A stretch of 17,789 nt of DNA from an uncultured Eubacteriales bacterium (GCA_902462015.1 CABPZV010000023.1:1-17789); one strand, 5' to 3'; counted from the first letter of the stretch, positions 1 through 6,034 are shown. Numbers and translations are program-made. Notes: generated from the letters alone by a model not told the origin.

Positions 1-123
1 AAAATTGTCTTCGGAGGCTTGCTTGGCAGCGCTCCGGTTATGAAGGTCAATACATACTCTCCTGCAAAATTCGTTTCACGTGGTGGACGAATTCCTGCTC
101 CGATACACAGTCTTAGAAACTAA
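1..123 (+). CDS. PFL family protein (UPF0210/DUF711), C-terminal end only
   Basis: The first 40 codons are open in frame 1 and end at TAA 121-123. The peptide starts KIVFGGLLGSAPVM and ends SRGGRIPAPIHSLRN. The FGGLLG..PVM block followed by a terminal RGGRIPAP.HS..N tail is, to my knowledge, typical of the C-terminus of the PFL/UPF0210 (DUF711) family, which is related to the glycyl-radical-like PFL fold and has no settled function. Only the tail is present; the gene begins upstream of the window. Its stop lies 34 bp before the probable alanine racemase start, so the two may be cotranscribed. The family call rests on the short conserved tail. Confidence 0.72.
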   Translation, partial: KIVFGGLLGSAPVMKVNTYSPAKFVSRGGRIPAPIHSLRN

Positions 124-157
124 CATAAAAATACTAAGAAAGACCTGTTTAAGCAGT

Positions 158-1315
158 ATGAAGTATCTTACATACGCAAATATTAACCTTGACATTCTTG
201 AACAAAACTATAAAAGAATCAAAACAATTACCAAAGCCTCAAGAGTTATCTGTGTTATAAAGGCAAACGCATACGGACATGGGGCACCACAGTGCGCTAA
301 GCTTCTCTATGAATGCGGATGCAGTTCTTTTGCAGTTGCAAATCTTGCAGAAGCTCTTGAAATAAAAAACTTAATTCCTAAAGCAGATATTTTAATTTTA
401 GGAGCGACTTCTCCGGAAGATGCCCGTATTCTGTCCGAGAACAACATCACTCAAACGGTTTACTCGGCAGATTATGCCAAGACACTTTCAGAGGCCGCAG
501 CGATACAGGGCGAGAAGTGCAAAATTAAAACACATCTTAAGCTCGATACCGGAATGAACAGAATCGGCTTTTGCTGCGATCAAGCCGGAATAGCTGAGGC
601 AGTTAGAGCATGCCGTCTTCCCTGCCTCGATTTCAAAGGAATTTATACTCACTTCGCATGCGCCGACAGTTCTGACAGCAATGAAACTGTCATGCAGGTA
701 GAACGGTATGTAAAAGCGGTTTCTGAAATAGAGAATCAAATCGGTAAATTCAAAATTCACCATTTGAGCAACAGCGCCGCAATTCTAAAATATCCGGAAT
801 ATCACTCCGACGCCGTCCGGGCCGGAATTATTCTTTACGGGTTAAAACCGTCCGATTCGGTAAATGACGGAGACAATGTTAAACCTGTAATGGAACTCTA
901 TTCAACCGTTATTCACATTCATACGGTTAAAGCCGGAGAAAAAATCGGTTACGGAGGCAGCTATACTGCAAAGTCCGATATCCGCACAGCGACAGTCGCG
1001 GCCGGCTACGCTGACGGATTGCTCAGGGGTTTTGCACATAACGGCTATACAGAAATTATTCACGGCGTTAAAAGCTATAGTGCACCCATTATAGGACGCA
1101 TATGCATGGATCAATGTATGATCGACGTGACCGGTATACCTGATGTGAAACCAGGTGACAAGGTACGTATATTCGGACGGGGTGAAATATCTGCCGACAG
1201 CATTGCGAACAGAAACGATACAATCGGGTATGAAGTCGTCTGCGGTATAGGCAAACGGGTTCCCAGAATATTTTACAGAGACGGCCGTTCTGTAGAAATT
1301 AGCAGCTCGATTTAG
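158..1315 (+). CDS. alr: Alanine racemase
   Basis: PLP-dependent racemase that interconverts L- and D-alanine in the cytoplasm and supplies D-Ala for peptidoglycan. Counting from ATG 158 gives 385 residues, normal for the family. The PLP lysine is K35 in VIKANAYGHG. The second catalytic residue is Y265 in IGYGGSYTA, the same number as in the Geobacillus enzyme. LDTGMNRIGF, HLSNSAA, AGIILYGL and ICMDQCMIDV are further family blocks, so both the TIM-barrel and the C-terminal beta domain are complete. The frame is open back to GTG 80, but those 26 extra codons overlap the end of the upstream gene and read unlike the family. MKYLTYANINLD matches the usual N-terminus, so I chose ATG 158, although its ribosome binding site is weak. 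It probably shares a transcript with the upstream PFL gene and mtnA, which begins 44 bp downstream. Confidence 0.95.
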   Translation: MKYLTYANINLDILEQNYKRIKTITKASRVICVIKANAYGHGAPQCAKLLYECGCSSFAVANLAEALEIKNLIPKADILILGATSPEDARILSENNITQTVYSADYAKTLSEAAAIQGEKCKIKTHLKLDTGMNRIGFCCDQAGIAEAVRACRLPCLDFKGIYTHFACADSSDSNETVMQVERYVKAVSEIENQIGKFKIHHLSNSAAILKYPEYHSDAVRAGIILYGLKPSDSVNDGDNVKPVMELYSTVIHIHTVKAGEKIGYGGSYTAKSDIRTATVAAGYADGLLRGFAHNGYTEIIHGVKSYSAPIIGRICMDQCMIDVTGIPDVKPGDKVRIFGRGEISADSIANRNDTIGYEVVCGIGKRVPRIFYRDGRSVEISSSI

Positions 1316-1359
1316 AGAATGTCGGAAATGGCACTCGTCAGAAAAAACGGAGATTTATA

Positions 1360-2439
1360 ATGGCTCAGATAGATAAAAATAAAATAGATACGGACACTAC
1401 AAAAGAAATATTGTCTGACAGTGGCACTGCAAAAGGACGGCTTCCAGATACTGTGGCTCTTGGAGATGACGACAGCATCGTTATTATTGATCAGACAAAG
1501 CTGCCGCTTGAAACAAAACTTATAAAACTGAAAACGCAGGATGAAATATACCATGCAATAAAAACTCTTCAGGTGCGCGGCGCTCCGGCGATAGGCGTTA
1601 CAGCCGGATTTGCACTGTATCTCGCTGCAAAAGAAATTATTAATACAACACCTGATATAAGCAGGGATATGTTTATAGTTAGACTAAAAGACGCCAAGAA
1701 ATATCTCGCATCTTCACGTCCCACGGCCGTCAACCTTTTTTGGGCACTCGATAAAATGCTGAATACAGCGATAAAATCGTCGGATATCCCGGAAGCGATT
1801 AATAATATGAAAAAGAAAGCAATTTCAATAAGAGACAATGACATTTCTTCTTGCCGTAAAATAGGTGAAAACGGACTTAAGCTTCTACGTCGCGGCGACG
1901 GGATTCTGACACACTGCAATGCTGGACAGCTCGCAGCGGTAAGATACGGAACTGCACTGTCACCGATTTACCTCGGTCACGAACGTGGATACGGTTTTCA
2001 CGTATATGCCGATGAAACAAGACCGCTTCTGCAGGGGATGAGACTTTCAGCATTTGAACTGTCCTCCGCAGGAATCGACACGACAGTTATCTGTGACAGC
2101 ATGGTATCATCTATTATGAAATCGGGAAAGATAAATGCAGTAATTGTAGGCGCCGACAGAATCGCCGCAAACGGAGACACAGCGAACAAAATCGGAACAT
2201 CCGGAGTAGCAGTTATCGCAAAGCATTACGGCATTCCATTTTACGTCGCGGCTCCAAAATCAACCTTTGATCCGTCGGCATCTACAGGAGAAGATATCGC
2301 GATTGAAGAGAGAGACGCATCAGAAATCGGAGATTTGTGGTTTGAAAGTCCGCTATTGCCACGTTTAGCAAAAGCCTATAATCCGGCTTTCGATATCACA
2401 GATCATACACTCATAACAGGCTTCATCACAGATGACTGA
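1360..2439 (+). CDS. mtnA: S-methyl-5-thioribose-1-phosphate isomerase family (possibly 5-deoxyribose-1-P isomerase)
   Basis: Aldose-ketose isomerase of the eIF2B-like family. It converts 5-methylthioribose-1-phosphate (or 5-deoxyribose-1-phosphate) to the corresponding ribulose-1-phosphate. The signature blocks are present: VRGAPAIGVTAGF (72-84), THCNAGQLAA with catalytic C186, and GADRIAANGDTANKIGT with catalytic D266. These catalytic positions are both shifted by about 26 relative to the Bacillus enzyme (C160, D240), so the 359-aa protein carries an N-terminal extension rich in K, D and T before the conserved IVIIDQTKLP segment. The start at 1360 is supported by a CGGAGA motif 7-8 bp upstream, and no later ATG would keep the domain. 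The next gene is a class II aldolase, which suggests the DHAP-shunt version of salvage. The substrate (methylthio or deoxy) cannot be told from sequence. Confidence 0.93.
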   Translation: MAQIDKNKIDTDTTKEILSDSGTAKGRLPDTVALGDDDSIVIIDQTKLPLETKLIKLKTQDEIYHAIKTLQVRGAPAIGVTAGFALYLAAKEIINTTPDISRDMFIVRLKDAKKYLASSRPTAVNLFWALDKMLNTAIKSSDIPEAINNMKKKAISIRDNDISSCRKIGENGLKLLRRGDGILTHCNAGQLAAVRYGTALSPIYLGHERGYGFHVYADETRPLLQGMRLSAFELSSAGIDTTVICDSMVSSIMKSGKINAVIVGADRIAANGDTANKIGTSGVAVIAKHYGIPFYVAAPKSTFDPSASTGEDIAIEERDASEIGDLWFESPLLPRLAKAYNPAFDITDHTLITGFITDD

Positions 2440-2493
2440 GGACACAGCAAACCGCACCTGATCGTTCATACAAGACCGCAGTACAATCACTCA

Positions 2494-2642
2494 GATATAA
2501 CTAAAAGCAAGATGTCCCGCCATTAAAGTTGCCGCTTTAATGGCGGTGGCCTCTATAGGCGCCGGATTCCTCTTAATTTTTTCAATGGTGGATTATACCA
2601 CCTCTGAAACGCCTTATGACTGGGCTAAAGCCCCTTATTGAA
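2494..2642 (-). repeat. Four-hairpin intergenic repeat, copy A
   Basis: Read on the minus strand, this copy begins CTTCAATAAGGGGC and ends GGCGGGACATCTTGC followed by TTTTAGTTATA. The same end blocks are in copies B and C. In plus coordinates the hairpins are: a 12-bp stem 2517-2528/2535-2546; a 4-bp stem 2549-2552/2557-2560; a GGTGG/CCACC stem 2587-2591/2598-2602 with TTCA/TGAA pairing outside it; and a GGGC/GCCC stem near 2622-2633. It fills most of the gap between mtnA and the aldolase gene, in the orientation opposite to those genes. It is the most diverged copy in the middle. A GATAT pentamer lies at both edges (2494-2498 and 2645-2649), but this is weak evidence for a target duplication in AT-rich DNA. 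No coding potential was seen. Confidence 0.75.
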
Positions 2643-2700
2643 GCGATATTAATACACCATTCACTAACAAGTATAACCTTTAGAATAGAAAGGATCTTTT

Positions 2701-3351
2701 ATGTTAAATGCAGAAATACCGTATCCGTCTGACGCGGAAGCAATAGCCGCAATTATAGATATCGGTAAAAAGCTCTATACAAAAGGCATGGTAGCGTCAA
2801 ACGACGGAAACATAAGCGTCAGAGTAGGAAATAACGCTGTATGGATAACTCCTACAGGAGTATCCAAAGGAGAGCTCGTTCCGGATATTCTCCTGAAGCT
2901 TACTCTTAACGGCGAAATTATTGAAGGAAACACAAAAAAATCAACAGAGACCGCAATGCACCTAAGAATGTACACTGAAAATTCTGAAATCAGAACGGTG
3001 GTTCATGCGCATCCGGCTTTTGCAACCGCATTTGCCATTGCAGGAATTCCTTTTGATTCTGTCATTTATCCAGAAGCATATGCTGTAATAGGAGCCATTC
3101 CGATAGCCCCTTATGCAACTCCGGGCACGCATGAAGTACCTGATTCTGTAGCTCCTTTTGCAAAAACTCACAACGCGGTGCTGCTATCCAATCACGGCGC
3201 TCTGACTTGGGGAAAAACTCCAAAACAAGCGTGGTTCCGCATGGAATCTCTTGAGAATTATGCAAGAATTACGATGTACTCAAAATATTTCTTGGGACAA
3301 GCAAATCCGATTCCAGAGGAAAAAATAAAAGAAATTCAAATTTTTGACTGA
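2701..3351 (+). CDS. Class II aldolase/adducin family protein (L-fuculose-phosphate aldolase-like)
   Basis: Cytoplasmic zinc-dependent aldolase of 216 aa, the normal size for the FucA/AraD family. The metal site is complete: HAHP gives H102 and H104, SNHGALTWG gives H165, and E83 in STETAMHLRMY fits the catalytic acid. SNDGNISVR (33-41) and ITPTGVSKGEL (49-59) form the phosphate-binding region. Its place just after mtnA suggests it cleaves 5-deoxyribulose-1-phosphate or 5-methylthioribulose-1-phosphate to dihydroxyacetone phosphate plus an aldehyde, as the Ald2/DrdA aldolases do; this is inferred from context. A fuculose- or rhamnulose-phosphate role is possible, but no sugar pathway genes are nearby. 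The start is ATG 2701 with GAAAGGATC directly upstream. The 261-bp gap from mtnA is mostly repeat copy A, so the two genes may not be strictly cotranscribed. Confidence 0.88.
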   Translation: MLNAEIPYPSDAEAIAAIIDIGKKLYTKGMVASNDGNISVRVGNNAVWITPTGVSKGELVPDILLKLTLNGEIIEGNTKKSTETAMHLRMYTENSEIRTVVHAHPAFATAFAIAGIPFDSVIYPEAYAVIGAIPIAPYATPGTHEVPDSVAPFAKTHNAVLLSNHGALTWGKTPKQAWFRMESLENYARITMYSKYFLGQANPIPEEKIKEIQIFD

Positions 3352-3393
3352 CCGCAGCACAGATCGGGCAATCATTTGAGATTATCATTCTAT

Positions 3394-3415
3394 GACGTCT
3401 TGAACTTAATTATAA
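3394..3415 (+). repeat. Imperfect direct repeat of the copy B right end
   Basis: GACGTCTTGA followed by ACTTAATTATAA resembles the right end of repeat copy B, where GACATCTTGA is followed by CTAAGTTATAA (3591-3611), in the same orientation. It may be the leftover right end of an earlier neighbouring element, or a degenerate flank. With a few mismatches and one base of length difference the match is suggestive only. Confidence 0.4.
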
Positions 3416-3439
3416 AGCTTCAGAAAACTTTGCCAATCC

Positions 3440-3611
3440 TTTCAATAATGGGACTGCCCCGTCAAATGACGTGGCAAGGATTGGCAAAGCCAACCTGCCA
3501 TTCAGTTTGAAATTGTATCTCCAACTGAATAGTGAAATGTAACCCGCCGACTGGAGGCGATCGCCATTAAAGCTGCCGCTTTAATGGCGAGACATCTTGA
3601 CTAAGTTATAA
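3440..3611 (+). repeat. Four-hairpin intergenic repeat, copy B
   Basis: This copy begins TTTCAATAATGGGACTG and ends GGCGAGACATCTTGAC followed by TAAGTTATAA. Hairpin 1 has TGCC/GGCA and CGTCA/TGACG arms (3455-3476). Hairpin 2 pairs 3500-3507 with 3523-3530 (ATTCAGTT/AACTGAAT). Hairpin 3 is CGCC/GGCG (3545-3548/3556-3559). Hairpin 4 is a perfect 13-bp stem, 3561-3573/3578-3590, with loop TGCC. Between hairpins 2 and 3 it shares the 14-mer GTGAAATGTAACCC with copy C. About 20 bases at 3478-3497 are absent from copy C, and part of them creates an extra outer stem around hairpin 1 (3428-3441/3476-3489). The copy sits downstream of the aldolase and just before a strong terminator-like hairpin. I see no ORF in it. 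Confidence 0.8.
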
Positions 3612-3612
3612 A

Positions 3613-3652
3613 AAATGCGCTCCAAAAGTGTAAATACTTTTGGAGCGCATTT
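3613..3652 (-). terminator. Rho-independent terminator hairpin, best in the minus direction
   Basis: A perfect 17-bp inverted repeat pairs 3613-3629 with 3636-3652 around a 6-nt loop (GTAAAT). On the minus strand the stem runs into a TTTTTTATAA tract, a classic intrinsic terminator. On the plus strand the stem ends in ATTTCGC, a poorer U-tract, so it may still stop aldolase transcripts and act in both directions. The nearest minus-strand gene that could read into it is the LRR lipoprotein gene, whose stop is 0.7 kb away across the amidase gene. Confidence 0.75.
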
Positions 3653-3699
3653 CGCAACGGCCACGGAATAAATCTTTTTATATAAAAATATAGATTTTC

Positions 3700-3730
3700 T
3701 TGTAACACAAAATAATAAAATTCATATAAT
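3700..3730 (+). promoter_or_regulatory. Candidate promoter of the amidase gene
   Basis: A perfect TATAAT -10 box lies at 3725-3730 and a TTGTAA at 3700-3705 with a 19-bp spacer, longer than the ideal 17. The whole stretch 3653-3799 is AT-rich, lies after a terminator and has no gene. A transcript starting near 3737 would have a leader of about 60 nt ending in the AAGGTAAGG ribosome binding site (about 3784-3792) before ATG 3800. The box is read by eye only. Confidence 0.4.
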
Positions 3731-3799
3731 AATTACTGCATGAAGCAATGATTAATTCAAATCCGAATATTTAACGATTGCGAAAGGTAAGGTTTACAT

Positions 3800-4360
3800 A
3801 TGATTAAAGTGTTTATAGATCAGGGACATAATCCTACGAATCCCAATGCAGGGGCAGAAGGAAACGGTCTCCGCGAGCAGGATATTGTATATGAAGTCGG
3901 ACGCCGCCTTGCACTGCTTTTAAACGCAAATCCAAATTATGAAGCACGTCTTTCCAGAAATTCTCCGACCGAAATACTCGGAAATTCCACAGCCGAAAGC
4001 TTAAGACTTCGCGTTGACGCGGCTAACTCATGGGGCGCCGACATTTTCATCAGTATTCACGCAAACGCTTCCGAGATTTCAACGGCAAGCGGAGTCGAGG
4101 GCTACGTATATGCAATACCGTCATCCGCGTACAACCTTTCGGAGGATATTCTCGAACAGCTGTCACTGATAACAGGTCTTACAAATCGAGGAACATTTGC
4201 AAGGCCAACTCTGTATGTTCTGCGAAAAACAGCCATGCCTGCTGTACTCACAGAAATAGGATACATTACAAATCCGAACGACGCAGCACTCATGAACAAT
4301 AACCCGGATATTTTCGCACGAGGAATTTACAACGGAATACTCCAGTATTACGCAAGCTAA
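3800..4360 (+). CDS. N-acetylmuramoyl-L-alanine amidase, Amidase_3 family
   Basis: Zinc amidase that cleaves the lactyl-peptide bond of peptidoglycan. The 186 residues are almost only the catalytic domain. The zinc and catalytic residues are H10 (FIDQGH), E26 (GLREQDI), H87 (SIHANA) and E152 (LTEIGYI), all in family order. There is no signal peptide, membrane segment or wall-binding domain, so how it reaches the wall is unclear. CwlD-like sporulation enzymes and phage endolysins share this fold, but CwlD has an N-terminal membrane anchor that is missing here. No phage genes are nearby. The start at ATG 3800 follows a good AAGGTAAGG site and begins directly with the first beta strand. Its TAA (4358-4360) overlaps the stop of the convergent LRR gene. 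Confidence 0.92.
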   Translation: MIKVFIDQGHNPTNPNAGAEGNGLREQDIVYEVGRRLALLLNANPNYEARLSRNSPTEILGNSTAESLRLRVDAANSWGADIFISIHANASEISTASGVEGYVYAIPSSAYNLSEDILEQLSLITGLTNRGTFARPTLYVLRKTAMPAVLTEIGYITNPNDAALMNNNPDIFARGIYNGILQYYAS

Positions 4361-5211
4361 GAAACCTTTTCGAAAGTCACATTATATTTTTTAGTATATG
4401 ATTCTGCCGAAGAACCACTTCCGGAACATATGGCAAGATTGCTTATTCCGTAGAAAGCACCGTCCCCCACAGTTGTTTCAGATGGAATTGTAACCTTTTT
4501 AAGACCTGTACAATATGCAAAAGCATAATCGCCGATAGCTTTTACTCCCGATGATATAACTACTTCGTTCAATGCAGTACAGCCAGAAAACATTCTTGAA
4601 CTTATTTCAGAGAATCCGTCATTAAAAGTAACGCTCTTTAATGAAGTACAGCCGGAAAATACATAATCTCCGCTCCGTACTATACTTCCCGGAAGAGTAA
4701 TTATTTCAAGAGATGTGCCGGAAAACGAATATCTGCCTAGATTTTCAAGAACATCCGGAAGCTCAGCAGAACGGAGACCGCTGTCCTTAAAAGCCGATGG
4801 ACTTATACTGCGCACTCCCGGCATATCAATCGACTCAAGATTTTTACAGCGGCTGAAAGCACTTGTATCAATATTTACAACATTTGCAGAAAGAATAACA
4901 TGTTTTAGCGAGCTGTTTCCCTCAAAGGCACTCTTGCCGATACTCATAATTTTAGTATTATCGTAAAATTCCGGGACAGTAACAGTCTCAGATGCCCCTG
5001 AATATCCGGTCACCTCAGTATAATCTTCATAAACAGCGAAGACAAAATCTCCGGAATCTTCTGTACGCAAAAGCTCAGATTCAGGAAGCGGACTGGTAGT
5101 TATTACAGTTTCAGATTTTTCCTCCTTTTCCGTACATCCCGGTATGACCATAAATACTGTCAAAGCAATCAAAAAAAATACAGGTATTTTATAAACAATA
5201 TCTTTTACCAT
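4357..5211 (-). CDS. BspA-like leucine-rich repeat (LRR_5) lipoprotein
   Basis: A 284-aa predicted surface lipoprotein. Residues 1-25 form a signal peptide with hydrophobic core VFFLIALTVFMVIPG before C26; the lipobox IPGC is slightly atypical because of the proline. An acidic, S/T-rich linker follows to about residue 55, then a beta-rich segment. Eight LRR_5 units run from about 90 to 265, each with an [S/Y]xF-x(2-5)-L core (SAFEGNSSL, SAFSRCKNL, YVFSGCTSL, YAFAYCTGL and others). The end, GSSAESYTKKYNVTF, matches the usual cap of this repeat family. Such proteins are commonly adhesins or recognition proteins in gut bacteria; the ligand is unknown. It is transcribed toward the amidase gene and its TAG shares bases with the amidase stop. 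An ATATGGGGATAT segment precedes the ATG. Confidence 0.88.
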   Translation of the reverse strand: MVKDIVYKIPVFFLIALTVFMVIPGCTEKEEKSETVITTSPLPESELLRTEDSGDFVFAVYEDYTEVTGYSGASETVTVPEFYDNTKIMSIGKSAFEGNSSLKHVILSANVVNIDTSAFSRCKNLESIDMPGVRSISPSAFKDSGLRSAELPDVLENLGRYSFSGTSLEIITLPGSIVRSGDYVFSGCTSLKSVTFNDGFSEISSRMFSGCTALNEVVISSGVKAIGDYAFAYCTGLKKVTIPSETTVGDGAFYGISNLAICSGSGSSAESYTKKYNVTFEKVS

Positions 5212-5262
5212 TTTCTATATCCCCATATATTACTTTCCACTATTTCATAAATGCAGGCTTCA

Positions 5263-5303
5263 CGGAACAGGTATGATATATGTCATACTTGTTCCGCGTT
5301 TTA
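5263..5303 (+). terminator. Terminator-like hairpin, plus direction
   Basis: A 14-bp stem pairs 5263-5276 (CGGAACAGGTATGA) with 5283-5296 (TCATACTTGTTCCG), with one G:T pair and a TATATG loop. CGTTTTATC follows on the plus strand, so it resembles a rho-independent terminator for plus transcripts. No plus gene ends just before it; the nearest upstream is the amidase, about 900 bp away across the LRR gene. On the minus strand there is no T-run, and there it would be a leader hairpin about 50 nt before the LRR start codon. Confidence 0.5.
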
Positions 5304-5559
5304 TCAAGGCCAGTCTGTCCGTACGGCTTTTCCGGCGCGGATAATTCTGCCCGTCCTCTTATCGCCTATCGCCGTGACTAACAGTCACAGTCTCTGTCCA
5401 TATGAATTTAATCTTATATATCCCGTTTTTTCAATTATTTGCTGACCTTCATCAGACAGCAACCAATCAATTAGCACGGGAATATTTTTCATTTATGTTA
5501 TCAGAGCGGTATATCGCATAGAACTGCACAATAAACAGAAAAATAATTAAATACAGCAT
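5304..5559 (-). pseudogene. Decayed C-terminal fragment of a PstS-like solute-binding protein
   Basis: On the minus strand one frame reads FYAIYRSDNINEKYSRAN up to a TGA at 5467-5469, and the next frame continues LIDWLLSDEGQQIIEKTGYIRLNSYGQ to a TGA at 5385-5387. Joined, they resemble the C-terminal end of phosphate/solute-binding proteins (PstS type), where YAV.R.D..N is followed by a (F/L)IDWLLS.EGQ..(I/V)E..GY motif. A frameshift near 5467-5475 separates the halves. The second frame stays open after the TGA down to 5304 (IGDKRTGRIIRAGKAVRTDWP), which may be the original tail or chance. The N-terminal bulk of the gene and any transport partners are absent. The upstream part also reads as a 30-codon ORF starting at ATG 5559 behind a GAAGAGG site with a hydrophobic start, which I take as chance. 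Confidence 0.6.
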
Positions 5560-5819
5560 ATTTTGTTCCTCTTCTTAGAAATACAATTAACCTGCTTATA
5601 TGTACTCTTATTTTTTAATTATACAGCAAATCGTCAGCCAAATCAATGGTAATCTGTAAATTTCTTATATGTGAAGTTTTTTTCAAAATTTTTAACCGTC
5701 ATGTATTGAATTTTATTATTTTTTCAGTAAAATATATGAAGAGAGAGTTTTTTATATATTTTTTTATTTATCTAAAAATAACAGGTTTAAAGGAAAATAA
5801 ACTCTACAGCAGATAACGG
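5560..5819. other. AT-rich spacer without a recognisable gene
   Basis: This stretch consists largely of A and T runs with short ORFs of no protein character on either strand. I see no convincing promoter, RNA gene or hairpin. It separates the decayed fragment from repeat copy C and the rbfA operon. Confidence 0.6.
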
Positions 5820-5990
5820 CTTTCAATAAGGGACTTGCCCCGTCAAATGGCGTGGCAACCATTCCAGTAGAAGACTGTATCTCCCACTGAATGGTGAAAT
5901 GTAACCCTCCGCCTGAAAGGCGATCGCCATTAGGGCGGCAGCTTTAATGGCGATTGCCTTAACGGCGGGACATTTTGCCTAAGGTATAAC
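5820..5990 (+). repeat. Four-hairpin intergenic repeat, copy C
   Basis: This copy begins TTTCAATAAGGGACTTGCCC and ends GGCGGGACATTTTGCC followed by TAAGGTATAAC. Hairpin 1 pairs TTGCC with GGCAA and CGTCA with TGGCG (5835-5858), with one G:T pair where copy B has A:T. Hairpin 2 pairs 5859-5868 with 5886-5894 around one bulged base. Hairpin 3 is a 5-bp CGCCT/AGGCG stem (5910-5914/5918-5922). Hairpin 4 pairs 5924-5935 with 5942-5953, including two G:T pairs where copy B has Watson-Crick pairs. It carries 14 extra bases at about 5953-5967 compared with copy B. The right end is only about 45 bp before the rbfA start, so it lies in that gene's leader or promoter region. Confidence 0.8.
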
Positions 5991-6034
5991 AAGTATTTAA
6001 ATAATATTCAGGCGAAAGGTATAATTATAAAATA

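Noticed and set aside
80..157. N-terminal extension of alanine racemase from GTG 80
   Set aside because: The extra 26 residues overlap the end of the upstream PFL gene, do not look like the family N-terminus and lack a clear ribosome binding site; ATG 158 gives catalytic Tyr at 265 as expected.
3800..4360. Prophage endolysin
   Set aside because: The domain fits, but there is no holin, structural gene or integrase nearby, so a phage origin is not supported.
5385..5387. TGA as a recoded sense codon in the fragment at 5304-5559
   Set aside because: TGA is an ordinary stop in this window (mtnA, aldolase and truB end with it), so the in-frame TGA is better read as decay or as the true end.
5251..5445. 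64-codon plus-strand ORF in the LRR-rbfA spacer
   Set aside because: It begins next to the terminator-like hairpin, has no ribosome binding site or protein character, and is antisense to the decayed gene fragment.
5467..5559. 30-codon minus-strand ORF with a ribosome binding site and a hydrophobic start, as a possible small membrane protein or toxin
   Set aside because: Its second half (FYAIYRSDN) matches the solute-binding-protein remnant that continues in the next frame, so decay explains it better; there is no toxin-antitoxin context.
3440..5990. CRISPR array or riboswitch as explanation of the repeated structured segments
   Set aside because: There is no regular repeat-spacer spacing and copies occur in both orientations, one of them opposite to the adjacent genes; no known riboswitch core was recognised.
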